This document shows, one piece after another, positions 1-8,916 of a stretch of DNA of 64,000 bases (position 1 is the stretch's first letter; the number at the start of each line of letters is the position of its first letter). The position numbers and the translations under genes are program-made. This stretch comes from Propionibacteriales bacterium (GTDB taxonomy: Bacteria > Actinomycetota > Actinomycetes > Propionibacteriales > Nocardioidaceae): assembly GCA_009377795.1 (NCBI GenBank), contig WHTJ01000007.1:1-64000 (forward strand), read 5' to 3'. The notes under the pieces were generated by a model. It saw only the letters and a list, made by a program, of their open reading frames with translations, ran no database searches and was not told where the DNA came from.

Positions 1-2
1 TG

Positions 3-790
3 GGGCATCGGATTCTGGAGTACGTCGACCCCGACGCCGCCGACCGGCAGCTCGCCGACCGGCTGGCGCGGGAGGAGCGCGAGGCCCGCCGCAAACGCTC
101 CGCCACCCGGTCAACACGCACTGCTGCCTCCACCATGCCATCGGTCGTGGTCGCGGCCTGCCGATCATCGAGATGCTGCTCGACGCAGGCGCCGATGTGA
201 ATCGTCCATGGGACCGCTGGGACGTCGGGCGCCGCCCGCTCGCGTTGGCTGCCCGCTGCGGTCATCTGGCCGCGTACGAGCTGCTGGCCTCGCGCGGCGC
301 GACCGCGGAACTGGATCCGGTTGACGCAGCCGTACTGGCCGTCGCCCGCGGCGAGTCGGTGCGACTGCCCAACGCGCGACCACCCGCGCTTGGTATGACG
401 AACAATGACTACGGCTGGATCCTCGGTCAGTTCGCGTTGCTCGGGCGTACCGACGTGGTCCAGGCGCTGCTGGACGCGGGTATGCATGTCGATACCCGCG
501 GGTGGAGCAACTTCACTCCGCTTGATCAGGCTGCCATGCACGGCCGGGCCGAGACGGTGCGCCTCTTGATCGAACGCGCTGCCGATCTGCACGACTGCGC
601 ATTCGACGACGAGGGTCCCACGCCGTTGGACTGCGCCTTGTGGGGATGGCAGAACAACCATGCCGACGACGGCGACTATGCCGGCTCGATAGAGGCGCTG
701 CTCGCGGCGGGTGCACCCACCCGACACACGTCACCGACCGGTGACGAGGCGATCGACGCTCTCGTGGCCAGATACCCGGCCGTCATCTGA
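3..790 (+). CDS. Ankyrin-repeat protein, 5' end missing, probable frameshift
   Basis: The protein has ankyrin-type units: LLDAGADVN just after 173, then ALLDAGMHVDTRG, FTPLDQAAMHGRAETVRLLI and PLDCALWGWQNN, ending at the TGA at 788-790. Such repeats bind other proteins; the partner cannot be told from sequence. The N-terminus lies outside the window. Bases 3 to about 105 read in frame 3 as a charged helical stretch (ILEYVDPDAADRQLADRLA) with nearly all G/C third positions, while the ankyrin repeats from about 108 on read in frame 2. Frame 2 upstream of 105 is Arg/Pro-rich shadow sequence. This points to an indel near 100-115, so the gene may be broken or the base call wrong. If the shift is real, an ATG at 173 would give a 205-residue product. 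Confidence 0.7.
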   Translation, partial: ASDSGVRRPRRRRPAARRPAGAGGARGPPQTLRHPVNTHCCLHHAIGRGRGLPIIEMLLDAGADVNRPWDRWDVGRRPLALAARCGHLAAYELLASRGATAELDPVDAAVLAVARGESVRLPNARPPALGMTNNDYGWILGQFALLGRTDVVQALLDAGMHVDTRGWSNFTPLDQAAMHGRAETVRLLIERAADLHDCAFDDEGPTPLDCALWGWQNNHADDGDYAGSIEALLAAGAPTRHTSPTGDEAIDALVARYPAVI

Positions 791-838
791 CGACGCCTCG
801 GTTAGGGAGTCCCGGCCCGAGGCCGGATAATCGCGGAC

Positions 839-2041
839 GTGCCCACGCAGTCCGTCGCTCTCGGGATCCGGAGTGCGTCGTTCCGCCTGCTGCTCCTCGG
901 ATCACTCGGCAGCTTCTCGGGGTTCGGCCTTCTGCTCCCGGCGGTACCGCTTCGCGCCCTCAACACCGGAAGCGGCGAGGTCGGGGCCGGGCTCACCACC
1001 GCCGCGCTGATGCTGACCACGGTCGCGGCGCAGTTGCTGATGCCCCGGCTCATCGCCCGGCTCGGATACCGCTGGACGCTCGGGCTGGGCTCGCTGCTGC
1101 TCGGACTGCCCGCGCCGCTCTACGCGTTGTCGAGCGCGACCGAGGCGCTGGTCGGCGTATCGGCGGTACGTGGGCTCGGGTTCGGCCTGATCACCGTCGC
1201 CGGCAGCGCGCTGGCCGTCGAGCTCGTTCCGGGCGGGCAGCGCGGCCGGGCCACGGCGCTGTACGGCGTTGCGGTCGGGGTGCCGCAGCTGTTCTGCCTG
1301 CCGGGCGGGGTGTGGGCCGTCGAGTCCCTCGGCTCGCTGACGCTGTTCCTGATCGGAGGGCTCCTGCCGGTGATGGCCGTCGTACCGATCGCCTTCATTC
1401 GCTCCGTTGCCTACGACGCGATTCCACGCGAGCGGGCGACCGCCGACCCGGCCGGCGCCGGCCAGGCGATGTCGTGGGTGCGTACGGTGCGGCTGTTGGG
1501 CGTTCCGTGGCTCGTGATGGTCGCGGGTGCGATCGCGTTCGGCGGCCTCGTCACGTTCTTCCCCGCGTCGGTCGCTCCACGGACGTCGGTGGCGACCGCC
1601 GTCCTGTTCGCGCTACCGCTGGCGATGATCACCGGACGCTGGGTCTCCGGCGTCGCGACGGATCGCGCGGTGGGCAACACCCCGCTGCTCACGGTCGGGG
1701 TCGGCGTCGCAGCGTCGGGTCTCGCGGCCATCACCGTGGCCAGCGCGCGGCCGGACGCGTTCACCAGCGCCGTGCTGGGTGGCGTGCTGTTCGGGCTCGG
1801 CTTCGGCGCGGTCCAGAACCAGACGCTGGTCCTGATGTTCGGCCGCGCCGGACGCAGCGGTGTGCAGTGGGCAAGCGCCGCGTGGAACATCGCGTACGAC
1901 GCGGGTACCGGAATCGGCGCCCTACTGCTGGGGACCGTCGTGGCGTACCAGGGGTACGCCGGTGCCTTCGGCCTCACCGCGATTGTGGTGCTGCTCAGCG
2001 GCGTACTGACGGCGAACCGGTCATTTCGAAGAGCATCGTGA
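839..2041 (+). CDS. MFS transporter
   Basis: A 400-residue polytopic membrane protein with about twelve hydrophobic segments, the normal size for a major facilitator. The loop after the second helix (RLIARLGYRWTLGLGS) resembles MFS motif A, and a second basic loop (GRWVSGVATDRAVGN) sits at the start of the C-terminal half, as expected for the duplicated six-helix fold. The start is GTG at 839. The substrate cannot be assigned; the overall look is that of CynX/NimT-like or drug-efflux-like members. It ends one base before the stop of the convergent PLP dehydratase, so the two genes have no terminator space between them. Confidence 0.8.
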   Translation: MPTQSVALGIRSASFRLLLLGSLGSFSGFGLLLPAVPLRALNTGSGEVGAGLTTAALMLTTVAAQLLMPRLIARLGYRWTLGLGSLLLGLPAPLYALSSATEALVGVSAVRGLGFGLITVAGSALAVELVPGGQRGRATALYGVAVGVPQLFCLPGGVWAVESLGSLTLFLIGGLLPVMAVVPIAFIRSVAYDAIPRERATADPAGAGQAMSWVRTVRLLGVPWLVMVAGAIAFGGLVTFFPASVAPRTSVATAVLFALPLAMITGRWVSGVATDRAVGNTPLLTVGVGVAASGLAAITVASARPDAFTSAVLGGVLFGLGFGAVQNQTLVLMFGRAGRSGVQWASAAWNIAYDAGTGIGALLLGTVVAYQGYAGAFGLTAIVVLLSGVLTANRSFRRAS

Positions 2042-2042
2042 G

Positions 2043-2999
2043 CTAGGGATCGCGCAGTACGTCCCGGAACGCCGATGCGGAGATGTTGCGGCCGCTCAGG
2101 ACGACCACGACCGTACGGTCGGCCGGCACGGAGACCTTGCCGGACAGCAGCGCGCCGACCCCGGCCGCGGCCGCGCCCTCGGCCACGAGCCCGTGCCGGG
2201 AGAACAGCCACCGGATCGCGCTCCGGATCTCCTGCTCGGACACGGCGACGAGGCCGGCGGCATGCCTGCCGATGATCTCGGGAGTCACGCACGGGTCGTC
2301 GAGATTGCCGGCGAGACCGTCGGCCAGGGTGTCGCCGACGGCGACCGGAACCACCCTCCCGGCCGCGATCGCGGCGGAGACGGCACGGGAGCCTTCCGCC
2401 TCGACGCCGACCACCTCGACGTCGTCGGTGCCGCTCGCCACCAGCGAGAGGCCGGCGCAGAGTCCACCGCCGCCGACGCCGCAGACCAGGGTCACCGGGC
2501 CCGGCACCTGTTCGGTGACCTCGCGGACGATCGTGGCCTGGCCGGCGATGACCCGCGCGTCGTTGTAGGCAGAGACGTAGCGGCCGCCGTCCTTCGCCAG
2601 CCGCAGCGCGTGCCTCTCGGCCGCGTCGAAGTCGGCGCCGTGCCGGACGAGCGTGACCGGCCACTCACCAAGGGCGGCGAGCTTGGCCCGAGACCCGGTC
2701 TCCGGAACCACGACCGTGGCCTGGCGGTCCAGCACCTTGGCCGCGTAGGCGATGCCGAGGCCGTGGTTCCCGGCACTGGCCGTGATCGCGCGTTCCCCGG
2801 GTTCGAGCGCCGACATCGCGGCGAGCGCGCCGCGTACCTTGAACGACCCGGTCGGCTGGAAGGTCTCCAGCTTCAGCATCGTCCTGCCCGCCGGCGACGC
2901 CGGTACGACGGGCGTGGGCGAAAGCTGCGCGCCCACCACCCGCAGGGCCGCGTCGAGGTCGGCGGCGTCCGGCCGGCGCACCGGGTCCACGGCGGACAT
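2043..2999 (-). CDS. PLP-dependent threonine/serine dehydratase family protein
   Basis: A 318-residue fold-type II PLP enzyme. The Schiff-base lysine is K54 in the motif PTGSFKVRGA, the substrate loop is SAGNHG, and the phosphate-binding loop is CGVGGGGLCAGL. There is no C-terminal ACT domain, so it is a catabolic-type or stand-alone enzyme rather than allosteric biosynthetic IlvA. The likely reaction is deamination of threonine or serine to 2-oxobutyrate or pyruvate; hydroxyaspartate dehydratase or racemase activity is possible because the family is hard to split by sequence. A paralogue with the lysine at the same position lies at 37071-38000. Confidence 0.85.
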   Translation of the reverse strand: MSAVDPVRRPDAADLDAALRVVGAQLSPTPVVPASPAGRTMLKLETFQPTGSFKVRGALAAMSALEPGERAITASAGNHGLGIAYAAKVLDRQATVVVPETGSRAKLAALGEWPVTLVRHGADFDAAERHALRLAKDGGRYVSAYNDARVIAGQATIVREVTEQVPGPVTLVCGVGGGGLCAGLSLVASGTDDVEVVGVEAEGSRAVSAAIAAGRVVPVAVGDTLADGLAGNLDDPCVTPEIIGRHAAGLVAVSEQEIRSAIRWLFSRHGLVAEGAAAAGVGALLSGKVSVPADRTVVVVLSGRNISASAFRDVLRDP

Positions 3000-3017
3000 C
3001 CTCGACAGCCGTCTCCC

Positions 3018-4268
3018 CTACAGCGTCGGACGGCGCTCGGAGGTCGCCGTGTCGCCGAAGGTGAACCACGTCGAGCGCATGCCGTAGATCGACCGGAAGT
3101 CCTCCCCGCTCAGCCGGACGTCGTTCTGGCTGCCGTTCAGCCGGAGCCGCGCGACGCGACCGCCCCACTCGCCGCCGTCGGTCCTCCTGAACACGTCGAT
3201 CGAGATCAGGTTGCCGAGGCTGGGATACCTGCGCTCCAGCCGTCCGGTGTCGATCCGGGTGGTCCAGTCGTGCACGCTGTTGCCCGGCCAGTCGTCCCAC
3301 GGGTCGCGCTGCGTGGGCAGATACGGTCGGCCGCCGTACGACGTCCGCCCGCCGCTGGACGCGGTGAACTGGGTGAACGCGGCGCGCCCGTCGTACCGGA
3401 GGATCTGCCGCCTGGTCGCCCGCACCGCCCGGTCGGTCGGCTCCGTCTCCGCACCCACCCCGTTGTAGACCTGGCACAGCGGGCTGTCGCACGTGTCGTA
3501 GTAGCGCCACCGGTTCTCGTTCCGTTCGTGGATCGCATAGGTACGCGCGGCGACCGCCTGCGCGCGCAACGCCCGCTGGGACCAGGACGCGGGCATCTCC
3601 GCGCTCACCACTCCGCGCACGAACCTGTCGATCCCGACCACGTTGACGGTGTCGCGGTGATTGGCTCCGGCGGACGGCTTGACCGACCGGAGCGAACCGC
3701 GATAGCGCTTGGAGACCTCGCCACCGGGAACCGGAACCCACAGCTTGATGGGTACGTTCGCCCGGAACTCGCCCACACCCTTGAGCCGGGTCCGGCCGTT
3801 CGGCATGGTCCAGGTGCGCCAGTTGCCGTTGCGGTGGAACTGTACGACGTCCGGGCTCCCCATGATGCGCCAGCGGTCGATCGCCGGATCTCGGGGCAAC
3901 GTCCACGTCTGGCCCAGGCCGCGGTCCCGGACCCGCAGTCCACGGGCGGGGGACACCTTGACGTCCGACGTCGTGTCGGCCGTGATCAGGACCCGGAGCC
4001 GGGTCTTCTTGAGACCACCGAGATTCGTTCCCGGGTAGTAAAACGACAGGATCCGTCGATAGGACTTGCCGGCTCGCGCGGCGCCCTCGGCGCCGTACTG
4101 GGACATGCCGTGGCCATGGCCGTAGCCGTGCCCCATCACCTTGCCCTCGCCGTCGACCGGCACGTAGTGAACCTGGCCGGCGGCCTTCGAGGCTGGTGCG
4201 GCGTACTGGCTCAGGACGGTCAGGGTGCTGACCACGCCGAGCGCGAGCACGGCCTTGAGCCGGATCAC
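3018..4268 (-). CDS. Secreted SpoIID/LytB-domain protein
   Basis: A 416-residue exported protein with an N-terminal signal sequence (about residues 1-30). A motif GHGYGHGHGMSQYGAEGAA follows at about 45-65, then the SpoIID domain with the conserved acidic segment GVVSAEMPASW and the helix ALRAQAVAARTYA. In sporulating Firmicutes SpoIID is a lytic transglycosylase and LytB an amidase enhancer; actinobacteria lack that sporulation, so a role in cell-wall remodelling outside the membrane is inferred. The start is GTG at 4268, overlapping the stop of the upstream amidase by 4 nt (GTGA). The two are therefore translationally coupled and probably act together. Confidence 0.85.
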   Translation of the reverse strand: MIRLKAVLALGVVSTLTVLSQYAAPASKAAGQVHYVPVDGEGKVMGHGYGHGHGMSQYGAEGAARAGKSYRRILSFYYPGTNLGGLKKTRLRVLITADTTSDVKVSPARGLRVRDRGLGQTWTLPRDPAIDRWRIMGSPDVVQFHRNGNWRTWTMPNGRTRLKGVGEFRANVPIKLWVPVPGGEVSKRYRGSLRSVKPSAGANHRDTVNVVGIDRFVRGVVSAEMPASWSQRALRAQAVAARTYAIHERNENRWRYYDTCDSPLCQVYNGVGAETEPTDRAVRATRRQILRYDGRAAFTQFTASSGGRTSYGGRPYLPTQRDPWDDWPGNSVHDWTTRIDTGRLERRYPSLGNLISIDVFRRTDGGEWGGRVARLRLNGSQNDVRLSGEDFRSIYGMRSTWFTFGDTATSERRPTL

Positions 4269-5983
4269 TTGAACTTCACCGTGGTGTTGCCGGTCGACCG
4301 ATGCCAGGTGATCCAGCCTCCCCGGAACTCCGCCCGGGTCCCCACGCGCACGGGGTAGATCTCCCGGACCGGGAAGCCGAGCCGGCCCTTGACGCCGCCC
4401 GAGTTGCGGTAACGCTTCAGGATCGCGCCCTTCCAGAGGAGGCGCGGGCCGACCTCACGATGGTTGTAGCCGCGGCCGCCTTGGAACTTCTGGAGCCACC
4501 CCGGACGACCGTCGACCGGGTATGAGTCGGAGACCGGGTAGCCGAACCGGCCACGCACGCCGTTGTGATGCTTCCAGCGCTTCAAGATCCCGTTGCGGAC
4601 CACGTGCGCGTCGAGGTCGCTCTTCCAGTACACGTGGCCCTTGTTGAAGATCGTCTTGCGGCCGCTGTCGATGGAGTTCACCTCGCCGTAGAACGGCTGC
4701 CCGAGACGCTCGGGTCCGAACCGCGGCCACTTGCGGTAGTTCGGCGTATCCGGCTTGCCGATCCTGTTGTAGACCTGCTGGCGCAGGGTCGGCAGCCACT
4801 GATAGACATAGCGACCCGGACAGGCCGTGGTGCCAGCGTCGCGGTGACCGGAGATGACCCTGAGCCGCTGGCCGTGCATCGTGATGGTGGCCCTGGGGTA
4901 GCGGTAGAAGCTGGCCAGCTTCCAGGAGACGAGCCGGCGAAGCCCTCCCCGCATCCGCTTCGACGGACGGGTGTTCTCGAAGTTCCCGATCAACGCCATC
5001 CCGGAGCTTCCGGTGTTGAAGTCGCTGACGTGCGCACCCCTGATCGGTACGTTCACCCCGCCGCGGCGTCCCTCGTAGATCCGGCCGAACCGGTCGACAA
5101 GGAAGTTGTAGCCGATGTCGCACCAGCCGCGGCTCTGCGTGTGGTACGCGTAGACGCTTCGCACGATGCGTACCGCCTCGGACCTGGTGTACTCGTTCGA
5201 ATTCACCGTGTGGTGCACGAAAACCAGCCGTACCGTGTTGGCCGCTCGCGGCGAGTCACACTGCGAGGTGAGGCTCGGGTCCGCACCCCATCCGCGCCGC
5301 GAGATCATGTCCGGACGCGGGGTGAACCTCGACCCGGATGTGGTGACGTCGTCGGTCGTGGTGTCGGACGTGGCCAGCTGGTCGGGCGACTCGTCGGTGG
5401 GGCTGGCGTCCGCGTCGATCATCGACACCTGCAGGTCTTGCGGTGCCTCACCCGAGGAGCTGAACACCCGAGCCTGTACGCCATCGGCGTCGCCCACCCA
5501 TGCCGGCGCGGTGCCGTCCCGAGTTGCCGCCAGCGCCTCGGCGCCGGACGGTCCCTCCTCCGGCTCGTACTCCAGCTCCCCCCAGCCCGTCCATTCGGCG
5601 TCCTCCCGTACACGCACCTGGAGCTCGAGTCCCTCCGGCGCAGTCCCGCTTCGCCACGTCAGCGCGACCAGGCCGAAGCCGGCGGTGTCCCGCGGCGGCA
5701 GCTCGGCGGCGAGCCGCGGCCCCGAGGACCGGAACTCGCGGGCGGACTCGACGTCCGCGGAGGGTACGTCGAGCGCGTGCACCCGTACGTCCGGAGTCGA
5801 ACCATCGGCCGAACCGGGGTCGGCGGTCGTCACCGTACCCGGCACGCCGGACCTCGCCGGCACGGCGTCGGCGGACAACGTACTGGCCACCACGGCACTC
5901 GTGATCAGCGCGACCAGCGCGATCAGGCGGATCGACGTCCGGCGGGGCGGGTCGGCGGCTGGAGAGTCGGTGCGCAGTCGCAT
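4265..5983 (-). CDS. PGRP-type N-acetylmuramoyl-L-alanine amidase with LGFP repeats
   Basis: A 572-residue secreted protein: signal sequence (about 15-45), a low-complexity acidic N-region, then an amidase_2/PGRP domain opening with ISRRGWGAD. The zinc ligands are visible in VFVHHTV, SGHRD and the Cys of ACPGRY. The C-terminal third carries LGFP-type repeats (GRFGYPVSD, GRLGFPVRE), which in actinobacteria help envelope association. It is expected to cleave the bond between muramic acid and L-Ala in peptidoglycan. It is first in an operon with the SpoIID-like gene (4-nt overlap). A clear Shine-Dalgarno GGAGGG precedes the ATG at 5983, and the upstream region carries two palindromes described separately. 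Confidence 0.9.
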   Translation of the reverse strand: MRLRTDSPAADPPRRTSIRLIALVALITSAVVASTLSADAVPARSGVPGTVTTADPGSADGSTPDVRVHALDVPSADVESAREFRSSGPRLAAELPPRDTAGFGLVALTWRSGTAPEGLELQVRVREDAEWTGWGELEYEPEEGPSGAEALAATRDGTAPAWVGDADGVQARVFSSSGEAPQDLQVSMIDADASPTDESPDQLATSDTTTDDVTTSGSRFTPRPDMISRRGWGADPSLTSQCDSPRAANTVRLVFVHHTVNSNEYTRSEAVRIVRSVYAYHTQSRGWCDIGYNFLVDRFGRIYEGRRGGVNVPIRGAHVSDFNTGSSGMALIGNFENTRPSKRMRGGLRRLVSWKLASFYRYPRATITMHGQRLRVISGHRDAGTTACPGRYVYQWLPTLRQQVYNRIGKPDTPNYRKWPRFGPERLGQPFYGEVNSIDSGRKTIFNKGHVYWKSDLDAHVVRNGILKRWKHHNGVRGRFGYPVSDSYPVDGRPGWLQKFQGGRGYNHREVGPRLLWKGAILKRYRNSGGVKGRLGFPVREIYPVRVGTRAEFRGGWITWHRSTGNTTVKFK

Positions 5984-6021
5984 GTGCTCGCTCCCTCCAG
6001 GAGACTCCCGATTGGGACGTC

Positions 6022-6107
6022 TGTGACTTGTGGTTCACAAGTGACAATAAGTTCTGTCACGTCTCGGTGTCGAGGGGGTCACGCTTGGTATATATTGTGG
6101 GGCACAA
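6022..6107 (-). promoter_or_regulatory. Paired TTGTG-N3-CACAA palindromes upstream of the amidase operon
   Basis: Two dyads with the same half-sites lie in the 172-bp gap before the amidase gene: TTGTG-GTT-CACAA at 6028-6040, which extends with one mismatch to an 11-bp arm pair at 6022-6046, and TTGTG-GGG-CACAA at 6095-6107. The block is AT-rich compared with its surroundings (TATATATT at about 6089-6096). Spacing and symmetry fit a dimeric repressor or activator with two operators. The regulator is not identifiable here. This is read from the sequence; function is inferred. Confidence 0.5.
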
Positions 6108-6155
6108 ATAGCACGAGTGTGATTTAACGGCGGCGTCCGGGTGCCCGGGCGGCCG

Positions 6156-7559
6156 CTAGCGACCCGGAGCCCGGTGCAGGCGGCGCGCGGCCTCGGCGAT
6201 CGAGCCGGACATCGACGGGTAGACCGTGAACGCATGCGCCAGCTGGTCGACCGAGAGCTGGTGCGCCACCGCGACCGCGACCGGATGGACCAGCTCGCTG
6301 GCCCTCGGCGCCACCACCACGCCGCCGACCACGATGCCGGCGCCCGGCCGGCAGAACAGCTTCACGAAACCGTCCCGCACGCCCTGCATCTTCGCCCGCG
6401 CGTTGCCGGTCAACGGCAACGTCACGCCGCGGGCGTCGATCTCCCCGGCGTCGACCGCCCGCTGCGACCACCCGACGGTGGCGATCTCCGGCGCGGTGAA
6501 GACGTTGGCGGAGACCTGCTTGAGATCGAGCGGGCTGACCGCGTCTCCCAGGGCGTGCCACATCGCGATCCGGCCCTGCATGGCGGCGACCGAGGCGAGC
6601 ATGAGTACGCCGGTGCAGTCCCCGGCGGCGTACACCCCCCGGGCCGTCGTACGCGAGACCTTGTCGACCTCGATGAACCCGCCCTCGTCGGTGTGCACGC
6701 CGGCGGCGTCCAGCCCGAGCCCCTCGACGTTGGGGATGGAGCCGACGGCGAGCAGGCAGTGCGACCCGGCGATCTCGCGGCCGTCGGTGAGCCGTACGAC
6801 GACCCCGTCGGCGGTGCGGTCGACGGCGGCGGCCCGCGACTCGGACAGCACGGTCATGCCGCGACGCCGGAAGACGTCCTCCAGAACCGCGGCGGCGTCG
6901 GCGTCCTCGCTGGGCAGCACGCGCGTGCGGGAGGAAACCAGGACGACGTCGGCGCCGAGCGCGTTGTACGCCGACGCGAACTCCGCTCCGGTGACGCCGG
7001 AGCCCACCACGACCAGGCGCTCGGGCAGCTCGTCGAGGTCGTAGACCTGCTCCCAGGTGAGAATCCGTTCGGCGTCCGGCCGGGCCGCGTCGAGGACTCT
7101 CGGATGCGCGCCGGTGGCCAGCAACACCACGTCGGCGGCGAGCCGCACCTCGCGGCCATCGGGATGGGTGGCGACCACGGTCTCCGGGCCGTCCAGGCGC
7201 CCGCCGGCGTCGAGCACCCGGACGCCCTCGCGCCGCATCCGGTGCCCGATGTCCGCCGACTGCTCCCGGGCCAGCGACATCACCCGGCCGTTCACCGTCT
7301 TGATGTCGACGCTCACCGCGCCTCGCGGGTCGTCGTCCGCATTCGCCACGAACCGCACGCCGAGCTCGGTGGCCTCCTCGACGTCGGTCATCAGCTCCGC
7401 GGTCGCGATCAGGGTCTTGCTGGGAACGCAGTCGGTGAGCACGGCGGACCCGCCGATCCCGTTCCGCTCGACCAGCGTGACCGAGGCGCCGAGCTGGGCC
7501 GCGACCAGCGCGGCCTCGTAGCCGCCCGGTCCGCCGCCGATGATCACCACGCGAGTCAC
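6156..7559 (-). CDS. lpdA: NAD(P)H quinone dehydrogenase, flavoprotein disulfide reductase family
   Basis: A 467-residue flavoprotein with an N-terminal FAD Rossmann motif GGGPGGYEAAL, a second nucleotide-binding motif (VVGSGVTGAEFASAY) and a C-terminal dimerisation domain. It belongs to the lipoamide dehydrogenase superfamily, but the redox CxxxxC is incomplete: the segment reads GGSAVLTDCVPSKT, keeping only the second Cys. This matches mycobacterial LpdA (Rv3303c), which reduces quinones rather than dithiols, so the call is NAD(P)H:quinone reductase at the membrane or in the cytosol. It is divergent from the cyclotransferase gene at 7618. lpdA, pmmB, deoA and cdd also share one neighbourhood in M. 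tuberculosis. Confidence 0.85.
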   Translation of the reverse strand: MTRVVIIGGGPGGYEAALVAAQLGASVTLVERNGIGGSAVLTDCVPSKTLIATAELMTDVEEATELGVRFVANADDDPRGAVSVDIKTVNGRVMSLAREQSADIGHRMRREGVRVLDAGGRLDGPETVVATHPDGREVRLAADVVLLATGAHPRVLDAARPDAERILTWEQVYDLDELPERLVVVGSGVTGAEFASAYNALGADVVLVSSRTRVLPSEDADAAAVLEDVFRRRGMTVLSESRAAAVDRTADGVVVRLTDGREIAGSHCLLAVGSIPNVEGLGLDAAGVHTDEGGFIEVDKVSRTTARGVYAAGDCTGVLMLASVAAMQGRIAMWHALGDAVSPLDLKQVSANVFTAPEIATVGWSQRAVDAGEIDARGVTLPLTGNARAKMQGVRDGFVKLFCRPGAGIVVGGVVVAPRASELVHPVAVAVAHQLSVDQLAHAFTVYPSMSGSIAEAARRLHRAPGR

Positions 7560-7617
7560 CCGGCCATTGTTCCTCAGGTCGCGCGGGATTGCCCGACATG
7601 GCCTAAGGTGATGATTC

Positions 7618-8070
7618 GTGCCGATATACGCCGCCTACGGATCCAATCTCGACCCGGTACGGATGAGCCAGCGGTGCCCGCACTCCCCGTTGCGGGGCGC
7701 GGGGTGGCTCACCGACTGGCGGCTGACGTTCGGCGGTGAGGCGTTCGGCTGGGACGGCCCGCTCGCGACCGTGGTGGAGGACCCGCTGCATCAGGTCTTC
7801 GTCGCGGTCTACGACCTCACGGCCGAGGACGAGCGGGCGCTCGACGAGTGGGAGGGCGTCGACCACGCCTTCTACCGCAAGATCCGGGTCCGGGTGCAGA
7901 CACTGGACGGCGACCGGCTGGCCTGGGTCTACGTGCTGGACGCGTACGAGGGCGGCCTGCCGTCGGCCAGCTATCTCGGCCTGATCGCCGACGCGGCGGA
8001 GGCCGCGGGCGCTCCCGACGACTACGTCGCGGAGCTCCGGTCGCGTCCGTGCCGATCGGTCGGCCCCTGA
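7618..8070 (+). CDS. Gamma-glutamylcyclotransferase-fold protein
   Basis: A 150-residue single-domain protein. The N-terminal YAAYGSNLDP is the substrate-binding YGSNL loop of the GGCT/AIG2 fold. The acidic segment ALDEWEGVDHAFY (around residue 78) carries the expected catalytic glutamate, and the YRK segment and LDAYEGG toward the C-terminus also fit the family. Known members turn gamma-glutamyl amino acids into 5-oxoproline; actinobacterial substrates are mostly untested. The start is GTG at 7618, 58 bp from the divergent lpdA start, so the two share a regulatory region. Confidence 0.8.
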   Translation: MPIYAAYGSNLDPVRMSQRCPHSPLRGAGWLTDWRLTFGGEAFGWDGPLATVVEDPLHQVFVAVYDLTAEDERALDEWEGVDHAFYRKIRVRVQTLDGDRLAWVYVLDAYEGGLPSASYLGLIADAAEAAGAPDDYVAELRSRPCRSVGP

Positions 8071-8095
8071 GTGCCCGGGGATGTAGCGTCGACGG

Positions 8096-8896
8096 ATGCG
8101 CATCCTGATCACCGGAGCCGCGGGAAGCATCGGCCGGGTCGTCATGCGCGGTATGGCCGAGCGAGGGCACGCCGTACGCGGGCTGGACCTTCGTCGGCCA
8201 GAGCCCGATTCACCCGGTGAGCTCCTCGTCGGCGACTGTCTCGACGCCGAGCTGGTCGCCTCCGCACTGCGCGACATCGACGGGGTCGTGCATCTCGCCG
8301 GGATTCCCGACGAGGCCTCGCTACCCGAAATCCTGCGCTCCCACGTGGAGACGACGGCCTCGATGTTGGACGGCATGAGCCGCGCGGGCGTCGCCCGGTT
8401 CGTCTACGCGAGCAGCAACCACGCGGTCGGACACGTGCCCCGGGTGCAGAGCCTCCCGACCACCGGCCGGCCGCGCCCGGACACGTTCTACGGGGTCGGC
8501 AAGGTGGCCGCCGAGGCGCTGTGTTCGCTGTACGCCGACCGGTACGGCATCGGGTCGGTCTGTTGCCGGATCGGCAGCTTCCGGGACCGTCCGGCGTCCC
8601 GTCGCCAGCTCTCCACCTGGCTGAGCCACGGGGACGCCGTACGCATGGTCGACGCCGCACTGACCGCCGCGGAGGTGCACGACGAGGTGATCTACGGCAT
8701 CTCGGCCAACACCCGCCGCTGGTGGGATCTCGAGCCGGGTCGCGCGCTGGGATACCACCCGGAGGACGACGCCGAACGGTTCGCGGCCGAGATCCTCGCC
8801 GTCGAGGAGACCGAGACCGACCGCGTGGAGGCGTCCGTGGTCGGCGGGCCGTTCGCCGGTCCCGGGGTGGTACGCCGGCCCTTCGACCCGGCGTGA
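8096..8896 (+). CDS. NAD-dependent epimerase/dehydratase, uronate dehydrogenase-like
   Basis: A 266-residue extended short-chain dehydrogenase. The NAD-binding motif GAAGSIG is at about residues 7-13, and the catalytic pair is Y132 and K136 in FYGVGKVAAEAL. The segment YASSNHAVGHVP and the Tyr context resemble bacterial uronate dehydrogenases, which oxidise glucuronate or galacturonate to the aldarolactone. The length also fits that group. It is placed between the cyclotransferase and a phosphohexomutase on the same strand (gap of 20 bp to the latter), suggesting one transcription unit. The exact sugar substrate is inferred only. Confidence 0.8.
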   Translation: MRILITGAAGSIGRVVMRGMAERGHAVRGLDLRRPEPDSPGELLVGDCLDAELVASALRDIDGVVHLAGIPDEASLPEILRSHVETTASMLDGMSRAGVARFVYASSNHAVGHVPRVQSLPTTGRPRPDTFYGVGKVAAEALCSLYADRYGIGSVCCRIGSFRDRPASRRQLSTWLSHGDAVRMVDAALTAAEVHDEVIYGISANTRRWWDLEPGRALGYHPEDDAERFAAEILAVEETETDRVEASVVGGPFAGPGVVRRPFDPA

Positions 8897-8916
8897 CGAT
8901 CCGGGATCATGGGCGC

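Noticed and set aside
6022-6060. MtrA-type binding site before the amidase gene
   Set aside because: Several GTNAC half-sites are present, but none pair with the 6-bp spacing known for MtrA direct repeats; the TTGTG dyads explain the sequence better.
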